From Chamaecyparis obtusa (lineage: Eukaryota > Streptophyta > Pinopsida > Cupressales > Cupressaceae), in the NCBI GenBank assembly GCA_027943335.1, contig BSBK01000871.1, forward strand, positions 1,066,501 to 1,130,500: a stretch of DNA of 64,000 nt, written 5' to 3'. The notes under the pieces are model-generated. The model did no database searches. It saw only the letters and a program-made list of their open reading frames with translations, and had not been told where the DNA came from. This document shows positions 11,460-28,872 of the stretch, one piece after another (positions within the stretch are counted from its first letter, which is position 1; each line of letters begins with the position of its first letter). The translations under genes were made by a program, and so were the position numbers.

Positions 11460-12255
11460 TAAGAGAGAAAACTTAACGCGTAAGCAAGTAATAGGCAGTA
11501 GGCTAGGTCAAAAGAGCAGAGAAGCCGTCAAGATAAAAACAAAGGTCATAAGATAAAATGGCGGGAATCAATACATTCATTGATTCACAGCACTGAATCG
11601 AGTTGGTCAAAGCCGTTCTGTCACGCATGCAACACGTGGAAGTTAATCATAAATCACAAACTTTTTTTATTAAAATTCCAAACCTCAAAAATGACAGTGA
11701 CGCCAACGGTCAAAATAAAAATTATTGGCCGTTTGACCCAGTAAACTGGTAAAAACAACACCCCAAAAAAATTAAGCGGAAAACACACAAATTTGTACTG
11801 CTTTTTCACATTCAAGAGACTTGACATGTGATGTGCCGTCCCAAAGACTCCTATGACACCTTCCCTTTATAGTTTAATACAGTAATCGGTATATATATTA
11901 GGTATATACCTATCTGGCCTTCGCTGCTTTAACATAATTGCTTTGAATTGATCCCCCAGATTGTTTTTAGGTGCTGGCACTGATTCTAGAAGCGAAGAGA
12001 AAGACACCCATTAAGCAAAAAAGGAGACCCATTAAGAAAATAAGAACACCCATTCCCTGCTAAAAGCCAGATATGCAATATATGTATTAGGTATATATAC
12101 AGTGTGTATACGTCTGACGTGGTATATATTCGTTGAGTATATGTTTACCTGTGTTTGTATATGTTAGAAAATGGTATTTTGGTATGTGCTTTGATTTAAT
12201 GAGCTGGGCATCGGAGGCATAAAAGTGGAGAGGAGATGAGTTATCTGTACAGCAC
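11460..12255 (+). promoter_or_regulatory. upstream region of the GSK3-like kinase gene
   Basis: About 800 bp before the start codon hold a perfect G-box core CACGTG (11633-11638), a TGACGTGG element resembling bZIP/ABRE-type sites (12115-12122) and several TATATATA stretches (11890-11910, 12075-12130) that could serve as TATA boxes. A TATTAGGTATATA phrase occurs twice (near 11897 and 12085). Which TATA is used, and whether the 5' UTR contains an intron, cannot be told from sequence. The role of the ACGT elements is inference from general plant promoter knowledge. Confidence 0.45.
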
Positions 12256-18758
<6,503 letters not shown>

Positions 18759-20375
18759 GTTTTGCTTTGTTTGGAGTCCTGGTATCTTTTTTGCACTTAA
18801 GGAGCCTGAAAATATTTGATGGCTAGACATGATATGTTCATGGGTTGTGGTTCAAAAGATAAGGGGATAGTGAGGAAAATGTTGGAAGCACTGTGGTCAT
18901 GTTTCCTTGTGGTGAATATTGTTGTACCCACAAATTGCTGATCATTCTTACTTGGGCACCAAATCATGCAAAGAATGCAGCCCTGTTGTATTAAGTTAGC
19001 TGAAAACTGATATTTTAAGTCAAATTTATCAAGGTTCATAGAAGGAGAGCTAGTATGTATACAAGATGATATGCAGGCTACAGGTGAAGTTACGTAGGCT
19101 GACTATTTTTGGGATGGTGATGATTCAACCATGCGGGTGGTCTATGACAGTACATATTTAGGTTGGGAAACTTGTCCATAGGACATCAAGACCCACTCTC
19201 ATAAAGTTGTTTGAATATCCATGATTTATTGAGGACAACTGTTAGCCTATTCAAGGATTTCGGAAGGAACTGAAGGTACAAGTATACTGATGCAGCCTAT
19301 GAACTTTGAATAGTGGAAACATTTTAACTGGAAAACAGGAGTTTTTTCAATTACAAAGTATATGTGAGATGCTTCATTTCTTGTTTTATTTATTTTTTAT
19401 ATCAAAGTCAGAATTCAAAATACAGTTTCGTTATCTGCCTCGATTAAATGTGTGTTCTTTTTTTAGTAGTCTTTCAGATTTGGTTGGGCCTCGTTATGCT
19501 TATTGAACTTATTCATTCAATATTTTGGAAAAGGCTAAATTTATTCAATTAATTAGTTGGTTTTTAGTCATCCAATTATAGGATAAAATCATTTAATTTA
19601 TTCTTCTTCAATTACAGCATTTAAACGCACATGAATGTTTTGTGAAGGCCTTTGGTATCTTCGTATCTTGTTACACACACTGGAGTCAGAAATGCACATT
19701 ATGGACATGCTGTTATTTTATGGTTTTCTGTTTTAGTTTACCTGGAAAATCTGTACGATGTGGCCCGGCATTATTGTAACAAAATGGAAACTATATGGTT
19801 ACATTTGGAATGTTCACTATAATATTAACTATGGACGCTAAAAGCAGTTTTTCTGCAAAATGTAAATGTTATCATTTTTCTCCATTATCAAGTTATATTA
19901 CAGCAAATTTATATTGTATTCTATTACTAGTCATTCTCACCTAATCTTGTGAACGGGGTTTATGAATCAAGTAGACAATTGTCGGGCCAGGTAGAAAAAG
20001 TTGATTTCTAATCAACGGCAGTGTCAAAGGGAAAGATGATATGGCGGTGTCATGCTTTTGAGTGGCTGATATGGCACTTGCAATGGGACACAAGGTCGCT
20101 TAATTATGTAATTGCTTTACTCTCTAACCAGTGTCGAGTCTGTTATGCAACAGATTTTGCAGGTCCTACAATGAATGGAATCAAAGAACCTCTCTGGCTA
20201 CTTTTTGCAGGACAATTGTGCGTAGTCCCAAGGGTTTGTAAAATACAATAATATGAAGTAGCAGTAAGTTCTAGTTACAACGTTATGGAAGGTAGCCTGA
20301 TTTTATCTTCTGGTGGATGTGAAACTTGAATTATTATTTGCCTCCTAATTTATATTAAATGGAATCTGATAATAA
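18759..20375. other. 3' flank of the kinase gene, no further gene seen
   Basis: The 3' UTR must begin here, but the polyadenylation site cannot be placed with confidence. Several short frames (for example 19306-19506 and 20021-20251) have no domain or splice logic. Confidence 0.5.
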
Positions 20376-20500
20376 ATTGCCTAATTCTAACTGCTATGGT
20401 GTGGAATTTGAATAATTAATTGCCTGATTCTAGCTGCTATGATACGGAATTTGATTAATTAATTGCCTGGTTCTAACTGACATGATGTGGAATATATCTT
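20376..20500. repeat. minisatellite, three units of about 43 bp
   Basis: Units start at 20376, 20419 and 20462, each with ATTGCCT..TTCTA.CTG followed by ATG..(T/A)GGAAT(T/A)T. They are imperfect copies. Confidence 0.75.
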
Positions 20501-20775
20501 GTAAACTTTGTATTCCTTATCCTATATTGCAGAGGGATTTTTGTTAAGTGTTTGCAAATTTGTTTCTTAGGGCTAGAACCGAATGTGCCTGAAATGTGAA
20601 CATGAATAATGCCATGGTATGTGAAAAAGTGATTCTCTTCTTTAATGGGAAATGGTGGTTGTTTCAACTCCTTTACAGAATCTAATGTAATTTGCCAAAA
20701 GAAGAGATTCAGCTTCTGAGTACTTCATTTGATTAGATAACAAGTAATACTTGTAGAAGTTACCAAAGATGTGAT

Positions 20776-21004
20776 TGTTAGAGTAAAAGGTTATTTTTAC
20801 CTTTTATTCCTCTCTTAAGATTCTCTTAGGGTTTTTCATTCTCCTTTTACAAGGATAAATTTTGTATTTTTGCTTTTTAATTCTGTATAATGCAATTTTA
20901 CTTTTGAGAGCTATTGCAGTTTGTCTCCATTCTTCTCATGTGATAGGTTATTCCAATTTTCAGATATTCGTGGGTTGTGAAGATTTGTATTCTCAAATCT
21001 TTCA
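20776..21004 (+). repeat. 5' LTR of the copia element (229 bp)
   Basis: TG...CA ends. The last 50 bp recur at 25325-25375. Both the start (TGTTAGAGTAAA) and the end (TTTGTATT.CTCAAATC) resemble the LTR of the element at 50267. Confidence 0.9.
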
Positions 21005-21018
21005 TGGTATGAGAGCTC
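21005..21018 (+). other. primer binding site, tRNA-Met type
   Basis: TGGTATGAGAGCTC follows the LTR directly. It differs by one base from the TGGTATCAGAGC site of many plant copia elements. Confidence 0.8.
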
Positions 21019-21900
21019 AGATTTGCTGTTGCTTGTTCTTGATTTTTTGAAGTATTACGGAGTTTTGAGATTTTCAATTTATTTTGATTTTTTGGATTGG
21101 ATTTGGGGGCACCCTTAATTTCTGGACATTTTTGGCCCAAAAGGACTTCACGGTTGCGCTCAAAATGTCCAAAACCCTCCATTTCCATATGAAGCATGTT
21201 GATTTTGGCTAGTGTTGACCTTTGAGGCAAATTTTTTTTGTCTACAGATCGTACACTTTGGCACACATTTCAAAAAAAATACTTGGCACACTTCAAAAAA
21301 AATATTTTTTTTGGGGGACTGTCGCCTAGCGGCCATCGTCAAGCAGCGGCCCATTGACCCACCACCCAACAGTCATTGCTGAGGGCGGCTTCGCTGGTGG
21401 CGTGTTCCCCTGACATCCCAGTGCGGTAACCATTGGTGACAACCGTCGGTGCCATCGTCGGCATCATTGCACGATTTAATCGTTGGTGATCATCGGTGTC
21501 ATCGCGCGTGACGCGATAATCGTGCGGACACCGTCAGTCGCATCCTGTGACCGCCGATGGTTATGACGTCAGCGATTGCTTTGTTTCCTTCTTCAAAGCC
21601 TTTCTTCATGCACTTTTTTGACTGTTAGTTGGTTTTTGGCCTCTATCTCGAGCATCTGGTATCGAAATTGGGCATATGATATACCGACAGAAAGCTCTTT
21701 CCAAGCCCGATCTAAACTTGTTGGTATGGTTTCGTGATTTTGCTATTTTGCTATATTTATTTGCCGTCAAAGATAGAGGTTTTTGTTTTTTGTCATTTAT
21801 TTCAGAAAATCAAAACACCAAAAACACAAACCCTTCTGCAACTTCTATCGAGTTCTGAAAGAAAACAAATTATAAAAAAAACAAATAGGGGATTACGTCA
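21019..21900 (+). other. copia 5' leader with a CpG-rich island
   Basis: The leader before gag. Its first part (21100-21240) and last part (21640-21790) align with the leader of the 50267-53081 element. The middle (about 21310-21560) is unusually rich in CG dinucleotides (GCGCGTGACGCGATAATCG) and has no match there. Confidence 0.6.
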
Positions 21901-21908
21901 GGTGTTAG

Positions 21909-22480
21909 CATGTCTGATTCAGCTTCAATTGAGCTTCTCACTCTGCATAATTATCACATAGGGAAAGCTCAGATGATGATGCGTCTAAGATCATGTAGAT
22001 TATGGTCATGTATGGATGAGAAACAACTTATCTAACTCGCCCCTATGAGCTCATGCAACACAAGAACAAAATGGATGAGGCTATAGGTGTGTTGTCTCTG
22101 CATGTTTCAGACAACCTTCTTTTTCATCTTGATGATTGTCTTACTGCTAGGGCTATGTGGACATGGTTTCAGACTCTCTTTGGCACAGTTAATGAGTTCA
22201 GGGCACTTCAGATTGATGCGGAATTGACCTCCATGGCACTTGATTCCTTTCCCTCTATTGAGGATTTCTTGATGAAATTCAAATATGTCAGATCTGTTTT
22301 ACAGGGTTGTGGCAAGATCAAGACTGGCACAAAATGTATCTACTTGATTCTTTCTAAGCTTCGAGGAAAATTTTAGATTTTCTCTTCTACTTGCCATTTC
22401 AAGAGAATCTTGTAGCTTTTGTGGCAAGGAAGGACATCCAGTTTCCAAGTGTTGGACACGACTAAAGGCTTTAGAGGAAT
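21909..22480 (+). pseudogene. copia gag (UBN2-like) with CCHC zinc knuckle
   Basis: Gag coats the element RNA. It starts at the ATG of MSDSASIELLTL (21909). An open stretch at 22053-22376 contains ARAMWTWFQTLFGTVNE and FLMKFKYVRSVL, the UBN2-type gag core. After a deletion/frameshift near 22376, a CSFCGKEGHPVSKC knuckle (CX2CX4HX4C) is encoded at about 22408-22450 in the frame that continues into protease. In-frame stops between 22030 and 22060 break the N-terminal part. Confidence 0.8.
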
Positions 22481-25298
22481 CCATGTAGCAACATAATATC
22501 ACCTCTCGACCTCCTTCCCCTTCCACTGACAAAGGTCATGCTCTTTCTGCACGAGCCATACCTACATATTCTCCTTGGATCATTGATTCAGGTGCTTCAC
22601 ACCATATGTCACACTCACCTGGATTGGTTACCTCACTTGCTCAGATTGCTATTACACAAATTGCTGTTGGTGATTCAACACAACTTTTAGTTATAGATTC
22701 TGGAACTGTTTCATTGGATGACAATTCTCTACAAGATGTTCTTTTGGTTTTGGCCATCTCTATGAACCTCCTGTCTATTTATCAGATCTGTCATTCTAGA
22801 TTTGATAAGACAGTTGAGTTTTCACCACATGATGTGGTTATTCGAGACCTCCATGATCTTGATTTGGTTGTTGCTACTAGGAGTGTTGATTCAGAGTCTC
22901 ATTTATACAGGTTTGATGGCTTTGAGAGCTCCGATTCTACAGGTGTTTCTCTTGTTGCTCATGCAGACACAGTGATCAAGCTTTAGCATGAGTGTTTTGG
23001 CCATGTCAACTACATATATCTACAACAAATGAGTACACAGGAGCTAGTGATTGGGCTACCTCATATCTCTTGTACTGATGGTGTTTGTCACGGTTGTGCA
23101 CTTGACAAACATCACATAGATCCTTTTCCGACAAGTAGATCCTCACGTGCTATTGCACCTTTGGAGTTGATACACAATGATCTTATGTCATTTCCCACTC
23201 CTTCATTTTCTGGTGCCTAATATGTACTTACCTTCTTAGATGATTTCTCCAGACGCACATGGGTGTACTTCTTGAAGTACAAGTCTGATGTTTTTGATTC
23301 ATTTCGAATCTTTAAGACATTTGTAGAGAAACAATTTGGTCTTTCTGTCAAGCGTATACACACTAACAATGGGGGGGAATATGTGAATCAGTCTTTTAGA
23401 GATTTTTGCACTAAGCATGGTTTACAACATTAGTTCACAGTTCCTCATACTCCTCAGTAGAATGAGATTGATGAGAGAAAGAACTAAACATTACGGGAGA
23501 TGACCAATTGTATGCTATATTCTCGAGCTATGAGTGCTTCTTTTTGGGCTGAGGCTATCAATTGTGCCACCTATATTCAGAATTAGATGCCTCACAAGGC
23601 ATTATGACATTTGACTCCTGAGGAGGCTTGGACTCGTGTCAAGCTTGATGTTTCTACATCCAGAGTTTTTGGTAGTGAGGCTTGGGCGTTTATTCTAGAT
23701 GCTCACAGGATAGCCATGGAGAGGAAGAGTCAACCACTCATATTTGTTGGCTACTGTGAGGATGTGAAGGCGTACAGGTTGTTTGATCCTGATTCCAGAG
23801 AAGTCTTGTTTTGACGAGATATTCAGTTCGATGAGCACTATCCTAAGATGGATCCTCCATTTTCAGCTTCTACCTCACTACCTAGTACTTCCTCTTTACC
23901 TCTATAGGACTCCATATCCTTTGAGGAAGATTCAGATAGTGATCCACCTTCCCCACCTCCACTAGAAGTTCAATGAGTGCCCAAGTGGGCTTGTGATACT
24001 GTTGATGCAGCTGGACCTTTGGTAGGGGATCCTACAGATACTCATCGCACTCATGCTCAGACATCTAGTTCTAATCTTTCGAGTCAGGCCATTTCCACTG
24101 ACCCTTAGAAGTTTTTAGAGGCGACATGACACCTAGAGTGGGATAGGGCCATGGATGAGGAGTATTCTTCTTTGATGAAGAATAACACTTGGGATCTATG
24201 TTCTCTTTCGAAAGGGATAAAGTTGGTTCGATGCAAGTGGGTGTATCGTACCAAATATGCTGCAGATGGTTTGATTGATAAGTACAACACACATCTTGTT
24301 GCGAAGGGGTTTTCACAGGTGGAGGGTATTGATTACTCTGAGACCTTTGCTCTTGTTGCCAAGATGAACTCTATTCGTCTTGTAATCTCTCTTGCAGCTT
24401 CACATGGATGGACAGTGTTTCAGATGGATGTGAAGAGGACTTTCTTGCATGGAGACCTACATGAGGAGATTTATATGGAGCAGCCTCAAGGTTTTGTGCA
24501 TGATTCCTCTTTGGTTTGCAAACTTCGGCGGTCATTATATGGTCTCAAACAAGTCCCTAGGGCTTGGTATGAGAAGATGGACTCATTTATGCTCTCTTCA
24601 CAATTCACTCATTGTCATTCCGATCCTATAATGTACATTCAGTGTCATGAGGGTGATCTTTTGATTCTTGTGCTATATGTTGATGACCTTCTCACAGGTA
24701 GCTCATCCTCTATGAGTCAGAGTGTTCAAAGAGCTTTGATGGGGCAATTTGAGATGACAGATCTCGGTCTTTTGCACTATTTTTTGGGCCTACACGTTAT
24801 TCAGTCTTCAGATGGGATCTCCATACTCCAGCATTAGTATGCTCTTGATATGCTCCAGCGATTTGGCATGCTTGATTGCAAGCCTGCCCTCACACCTTTT
24901 CAGTCAAGTGTTTTTTTGTCACCATCATGTCCTACTCCTTCAATAGACTCTACTTTGTATAGACAGTTGGTTGGTAGTTTGTTGAACCCGACACACACAC
25001 ACATCCTGATCTTTCCTTTGTGGCTGGCCTTGTCTCTCTATTCTCACATGATCCGCATGAGAGTCGTTGGCAAGCTGCCAAATGTATCTTGAGGTACATT
25101 TGGGGCACTACTTTGTATGGCATTACCTACACATCAGGAGCTCCTCACATTGTTGGCTTCACTGACTTTGATTGGGCTGGTGATACCACTGATCAAAAGT
25201 CTACTTCTGGCTTTATTTTTTTGTCTTGGTTTTGGTCCTATCACATGGTCTTGCAAGAAGCAAACCGCTCGTGCACTATCATATATTCCTACAACTGA
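22481..25298 (+). pseudogene. copia pol: protease, integrase, RT, RNase H (stop-riddled)
   Basis: Protease WIIDSGASHHMS at about 22577-22612. The pre-integrase zinc region has H..H then CTDGVCHGC (about 22987-23100). The integrase core has LDDFSRRTWVYFLK, but the second catalytic Asp is Asn in TNNGGEY (codon 23365-23367). RT has KWVYRTKYAADG (about 24238), VFQMDVKRTFLHGDLHEEIYM and YVDD (24676-24687). RNase H has DFDWAGDTTDQKSTSGF (about 25168-25218) and is truncated after it. The frame is continuous from about 22390 to 25000 apart from stops at 22984, 23218, 23431, 23458, 23485, 23584, 23605, 23812 and others. A shift in an ACACAC run near 24992-25003 moves RNase H to another frame. Confidence 0.93.
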
Positions 25299-25324
25299 GC
25301 AGGTTGCTGACATACTAAATATTT

Positions 25325-25375
25325 CAGTTTGCAGATATTCGTGGGTTGTGAATATTTGTATTCTCAAATCTTTCA
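25325..25375 (+). repeat. truncated 3' LTR of the copia element
   Basis: It matches only the last ~50 bp of the 5' LTR (GATATTCGTGGGTTGTGAA...CTCAAATCTTTCA) and is followed by the GTGAT duplication. Confidence 0.9.
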
Positions 25376-25380
25376 GTGAT

Positions 25381-28100
25381 TATTTTATTCAACCCTATTG
25401 GTTCACCTAGGTATAAGAGAAGAAAGCCCCTATCAAAATGGAGTAAGTTTACCACTTTGGTCAAGAATACTCCACCGATTTATTCATGCAATGCAAAGTA
25501 TTTTATTCATGCATGTAAGCAAAAAGTTCCAACAATGTGTTCGTATTTTGTTATATAGTTTAAAAAAAAGTAACAAACAATAACTTATAATTGTGTTTCA
25601 TTGTCATTCTTATTCGTGGTGCCCTTTTTCTGTTTGTTGCTTGACAGTTGAATTATAATTGTGTTTCTTTGTCATTCTTATTTGTGGTGCTCTCTGAGTT
25701 TTTTTTTTTTTGTTGCTAGACAGTTGAACAAGCCTAGTAACGCTGGATTTTCTATATGATTGGCTTTTCTTGGGGTGCAATATTTGAATCCAAACTCAAT
25801 TTTGATTTCAGCATGCAATGTATGGGTAGGGTTTCGAGGGATCCCAGAGCCAAGCTCCCATCGTTTTAGGGTCATCTCAATACACAGTCATGGTTAAAAT
25901 AAGGAAAGGATCAATAGCACCCAAGGACAGTGCATCAAAGCAATCGAAGTACACCATTTTCAGCCGCTAGGATCTTCAAGCAATACTTCCAACTCCAAAG
26001 TTTAATACAAAATCCTCACATTTTGTTAAGGTATCCAAGTTTGGTGACATCTCACATTCATGAATAAAATATATTAAACTTTGATACTTTCATTTGGTCA
26101 AGAATCCTCACATTTTTTGAATTCATGCATGTAGGCTAACTTTAATACAAAATCCTCACATTCATGCATGTATTAAACTTTGGTCAAGAATCCTCACATT
26201 TTTTGTCTCTCGCACCCATTGCCTAATTGCTATCGCCCATCGCGAAGAGGAAGAACAAAAAATGTATCCAAGTTTGCTGACATCTCACATTTAGATTGGT
26301 CGCATGCGTTCATTTCAAACTAATAAAAGTTGTGTTATAAGTACAATCTTAATAGCTACACACTAGCGTGATGAAGTTAAAATGTTTTTTAATGATAAAT
26401 TAAGAAAAAGATAAATGAAGAGTTTTCGTTGTAAAATTTTAATCCTTTTAGTTTTAGACATTTGATTTGAGAGAAAATAGACGCTTGTACAAAAGTACTA
26501 CTCTACATTTTTAGGTTACAAATAGAGAGGGGAGAGTAAGTAAACATATTAATCTACAATCAATCTTTATTTTTGGAAAAAGACAACTTAAAATTACATA
26601 CGATGGATATTGGACATCAATATACAAGTTATGAAACCAATACAAATATTATTATTATTCTATATACCTAAATGTCTATTAACTTTACTAAAGATTATAA
26701 ATATGTCTTCATTAAATTTGATAGTTGAGGCTTGAATTCTACTAAACTTACTTGCCAAATTTTAATACACTAGTTCTATAACCACCTATATCTAAATAAA
26801 AGCTACTAATTAGCGTCGATGATAATAGAACTAAAAGGTGAATGATAAATGGTGATGAGATCTTCATGCTTGTGAGCATTGTTTCCTCTTTTCCCTTTAA
26901 ATGACATTAGTTTTTTCGTTCCTCAACTATTGTTGGTGGATTTGAAAGCTTGATGCCATCATTCCATGAGTCCCCTACCTGAACAATCTCAAAAATTTAT
27001 CCTGAAGGCATTTAATGAGGGAAGTCTTGTAACACCCCTCTAGATACTGTGCTTTCGCTTCCATAATTTGAAAAAGCTTATAAACGGTTTGAAAATCTCA
27101 CCCTTGTTGGTTACTTTGTGGGTGTGATCAAAGCAAACCTAACTTGTTCAGAACAAGCATAGACATTCAAACATTAGTTTAACAACATATTCCTAACATA
27201 TAGTAAAAGCAATTTGCAAAGACACTTCAGATAGAGCTCAATAGGAGCACCCTGTCACCGTTCAATTTTCTCTCGATTTAGGGATGTGGGTGTGCTCTCA
27301 AAACACATGGAACTTGTCCCTAATGTAGGTTAGGAAGGTTTGGGATGAATTAGGGAACATGAGAACCCCATAATGGCACAAAATCAAGTATAGAACACCT
27401 GATTTGCCCCTAGAGCCTCAAGGAGCCTAATAGAGCTAAAATGCAGATTAAGCTACAAATGCTTATTATAAGATTGATTTTAGACCAAATGAAGTGTGAT
27501 GTGATGAAATGCTATGCAAAAAAATCAAACAAACAAAGATTAATTCATATTAGCTAAGCTAGGATGTGAGTTATAAAGCTTAGAAATGAGTTAAAACTAA
27601 CAATTAAGAATTAAGCTATGATTATCTAGAAATGATTGAGCATTATAACATTACTATGTACATGAAAGGTGAATTGGTGAAATGCTCTTAGAAGTGAGGG
27701 TATTTATAGGATTTTGGGAAGGGCTTGGGTTAGGAAGTGGCACTAATAAATTTTTGCTTATTTTTTGACGAGGTTTAGTCGATTATTAGACGCCTATTGG
27801 TCGGTTAATCGACCATAACGGTCATCAGATTTTTTTTGTCGAAAATACCACATTTGAAATCTCCATTGCAATTTTGACGTCCCCAGTGGTTGAACTATCG
27901 ACAAAAATGACGTCAAAATCATTGCTTCAACCTGGAAGAATTGCCTTATCCATGCGACCAATGTACATCGGAATAGCAACATAAAATCGTCACAATAAAC
28001 GTTGAATGTATAGCTTTCTCGTCGATATTTCTATTCTTTGTTGGTCGAAATATCGACATACAATTTAATTTTTTTTAACAAAATATATATATTATCAAAT
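25381..28100. other. intergenic repeats, no gene seen
   Basis: 25585-25735 holds a tandem duplication (ATAATTGTGTTTC.TTGTCAT twice, about 67 bp apart). 26000-26300 holds interleaved copies of AATACAAAATCCTCACATT, GGTCAAGAATCCTCACATTT and TATCCAAGTTTG.TGACATC. 27770-28080 contains repeated TCGA-centred phrases such as GGTCGGTTAATCGACC and GTCGAAATATCGAC. No frame longer than about 65 codons and no recognisable domain. Confidence 0.5.
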
Positions 28101-28116
28101 TAAGCACAACAATATT

Positions 28117-28320
28117 ATGTCGCTGTTGTTTACTGTTTACAAACAGTCACACATTTTCTGTCTTATTTCACACAAACAAGCTGGTTTTAGACCGAAACAC
28201 TCCACCATAGATCATGGAGCGACTCTTAGATACTTAGTTGACAAATATGGGACACTCCGGGTGACGAGGCTTTTTGCTGCTTTATTGACTTCAAAAAAGC
28301 CTTTGATTTAATTTGTCCAT
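28117..28320 (+). pseudogene. non-LTR retrotransposon (LINE) RT fragment
   Basis: The frame from 28117 reads HKQAGFRPKHSTIDHGATLR at about 28171-28230, the fingers/palm motif of LINE-type reverse transcriptases. After a frameshift near 28260 it continues as FCCFIDFKKAFDL (about 28272-28310), RT motif A with its catalytic Asp. Homology stops at the start of the duplicated block at about 28310, so only some 200 bp survive. The QAGFR..STIDH form differs from the GF..GR.I.D form common in plant L1 elements, so it may belong to another LINE clade; that is inference. Confidence 0.75.
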
Positions 28321-28870
28321 GGACTGAGACCTTAAATTATTGAGCTTCTCTTTGTTTCGAGAAGAGTATAACACTCTCTACTTAACAGGGCCAACTGCGT
28401 GAAGGTAGAAGCTCATCTGGGCTCTCCTAGGAGCCTCCTATGACCCTTTACGACATTTTAAGACCTCTAAGATGTATTCTTAGGGATCGTAAATGGTCGT
28501 AAAGGGTCGTAAGGGGTCTTGGGACACAACAGCTGAGAAACATAATTGTAGGCATCATGGTCACAATTTTTTGGAGACAATGTAATTGTATACCCAGATG
28601 ATGCAGAGCAACTCCTGCACCTCCAATTCCAAGTTGACTACATTTGTTGCTCATGAATACAAGGTCCTCCAACAAATGTATTCAACTTGGAATTGGAGGT
28701 GCAGAAGTTGCTCTGCATCGCTTGGGTACACAACTCAATTACGTTGTCTCCAAAAAATTGTGACCATGATGCCTACAATTATGTTTCTCAGCTATTGTGA
28801 AATCTACATTTATGTTTCCCAGTTGTCGTGTTTATGTGCATGTTTTTTATGTGTTTTGGATAGTAAGTCT
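28310..28870. repeat. duplicated block D1 with hairpin 1
   Basis: 28310-28524 is a direct repeat of about 28873-29090 (shared: GAGAAGAGTATAACA, CTAAGATGTATTCTTAGGGA). It is followed by an inverted repeat with arms 28525-28653 and about 28670-28799 and a loop of about 20 nt (GCTCATGAATACAAGGTCCT). The arms differ at few positions. Confidence 0.85.
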
Positions 28871-28872
28871 AA

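Larger units (their letters stand above)
20771..25380 (+). mobile_element. Ty1/copia retrotransposon with GTGAT target-site duplication
   Basis: The 4.6-kb element (20776-25375) starts TGTTAG and ends TTTCA. GTGAT lies on both sides (20771-20775 and 25376-25380), which fixes the ends. Order: 5' LTR 20776-21004, PBS from 21005, leader with a CpG-rich part, gag, protease, integrase, RT, RNase H, 3' LTR stub 25325-25375. The integrase-before-RT order defines Ty1/copia. The polypurine tract, the end of RNase H and most of the 3' LTR are deleted. Protease through RT stays in one frame, broken by about ten stops. It cannot move by itself. Confidence 0.92.

Noticed and set aside
25891..25971. 26-codon ORF starting MVKIRKGSIAPKDSAS
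   Set aside because: Reads like protein sequence, but it is short, isolated and has no splice partner or recognised family.
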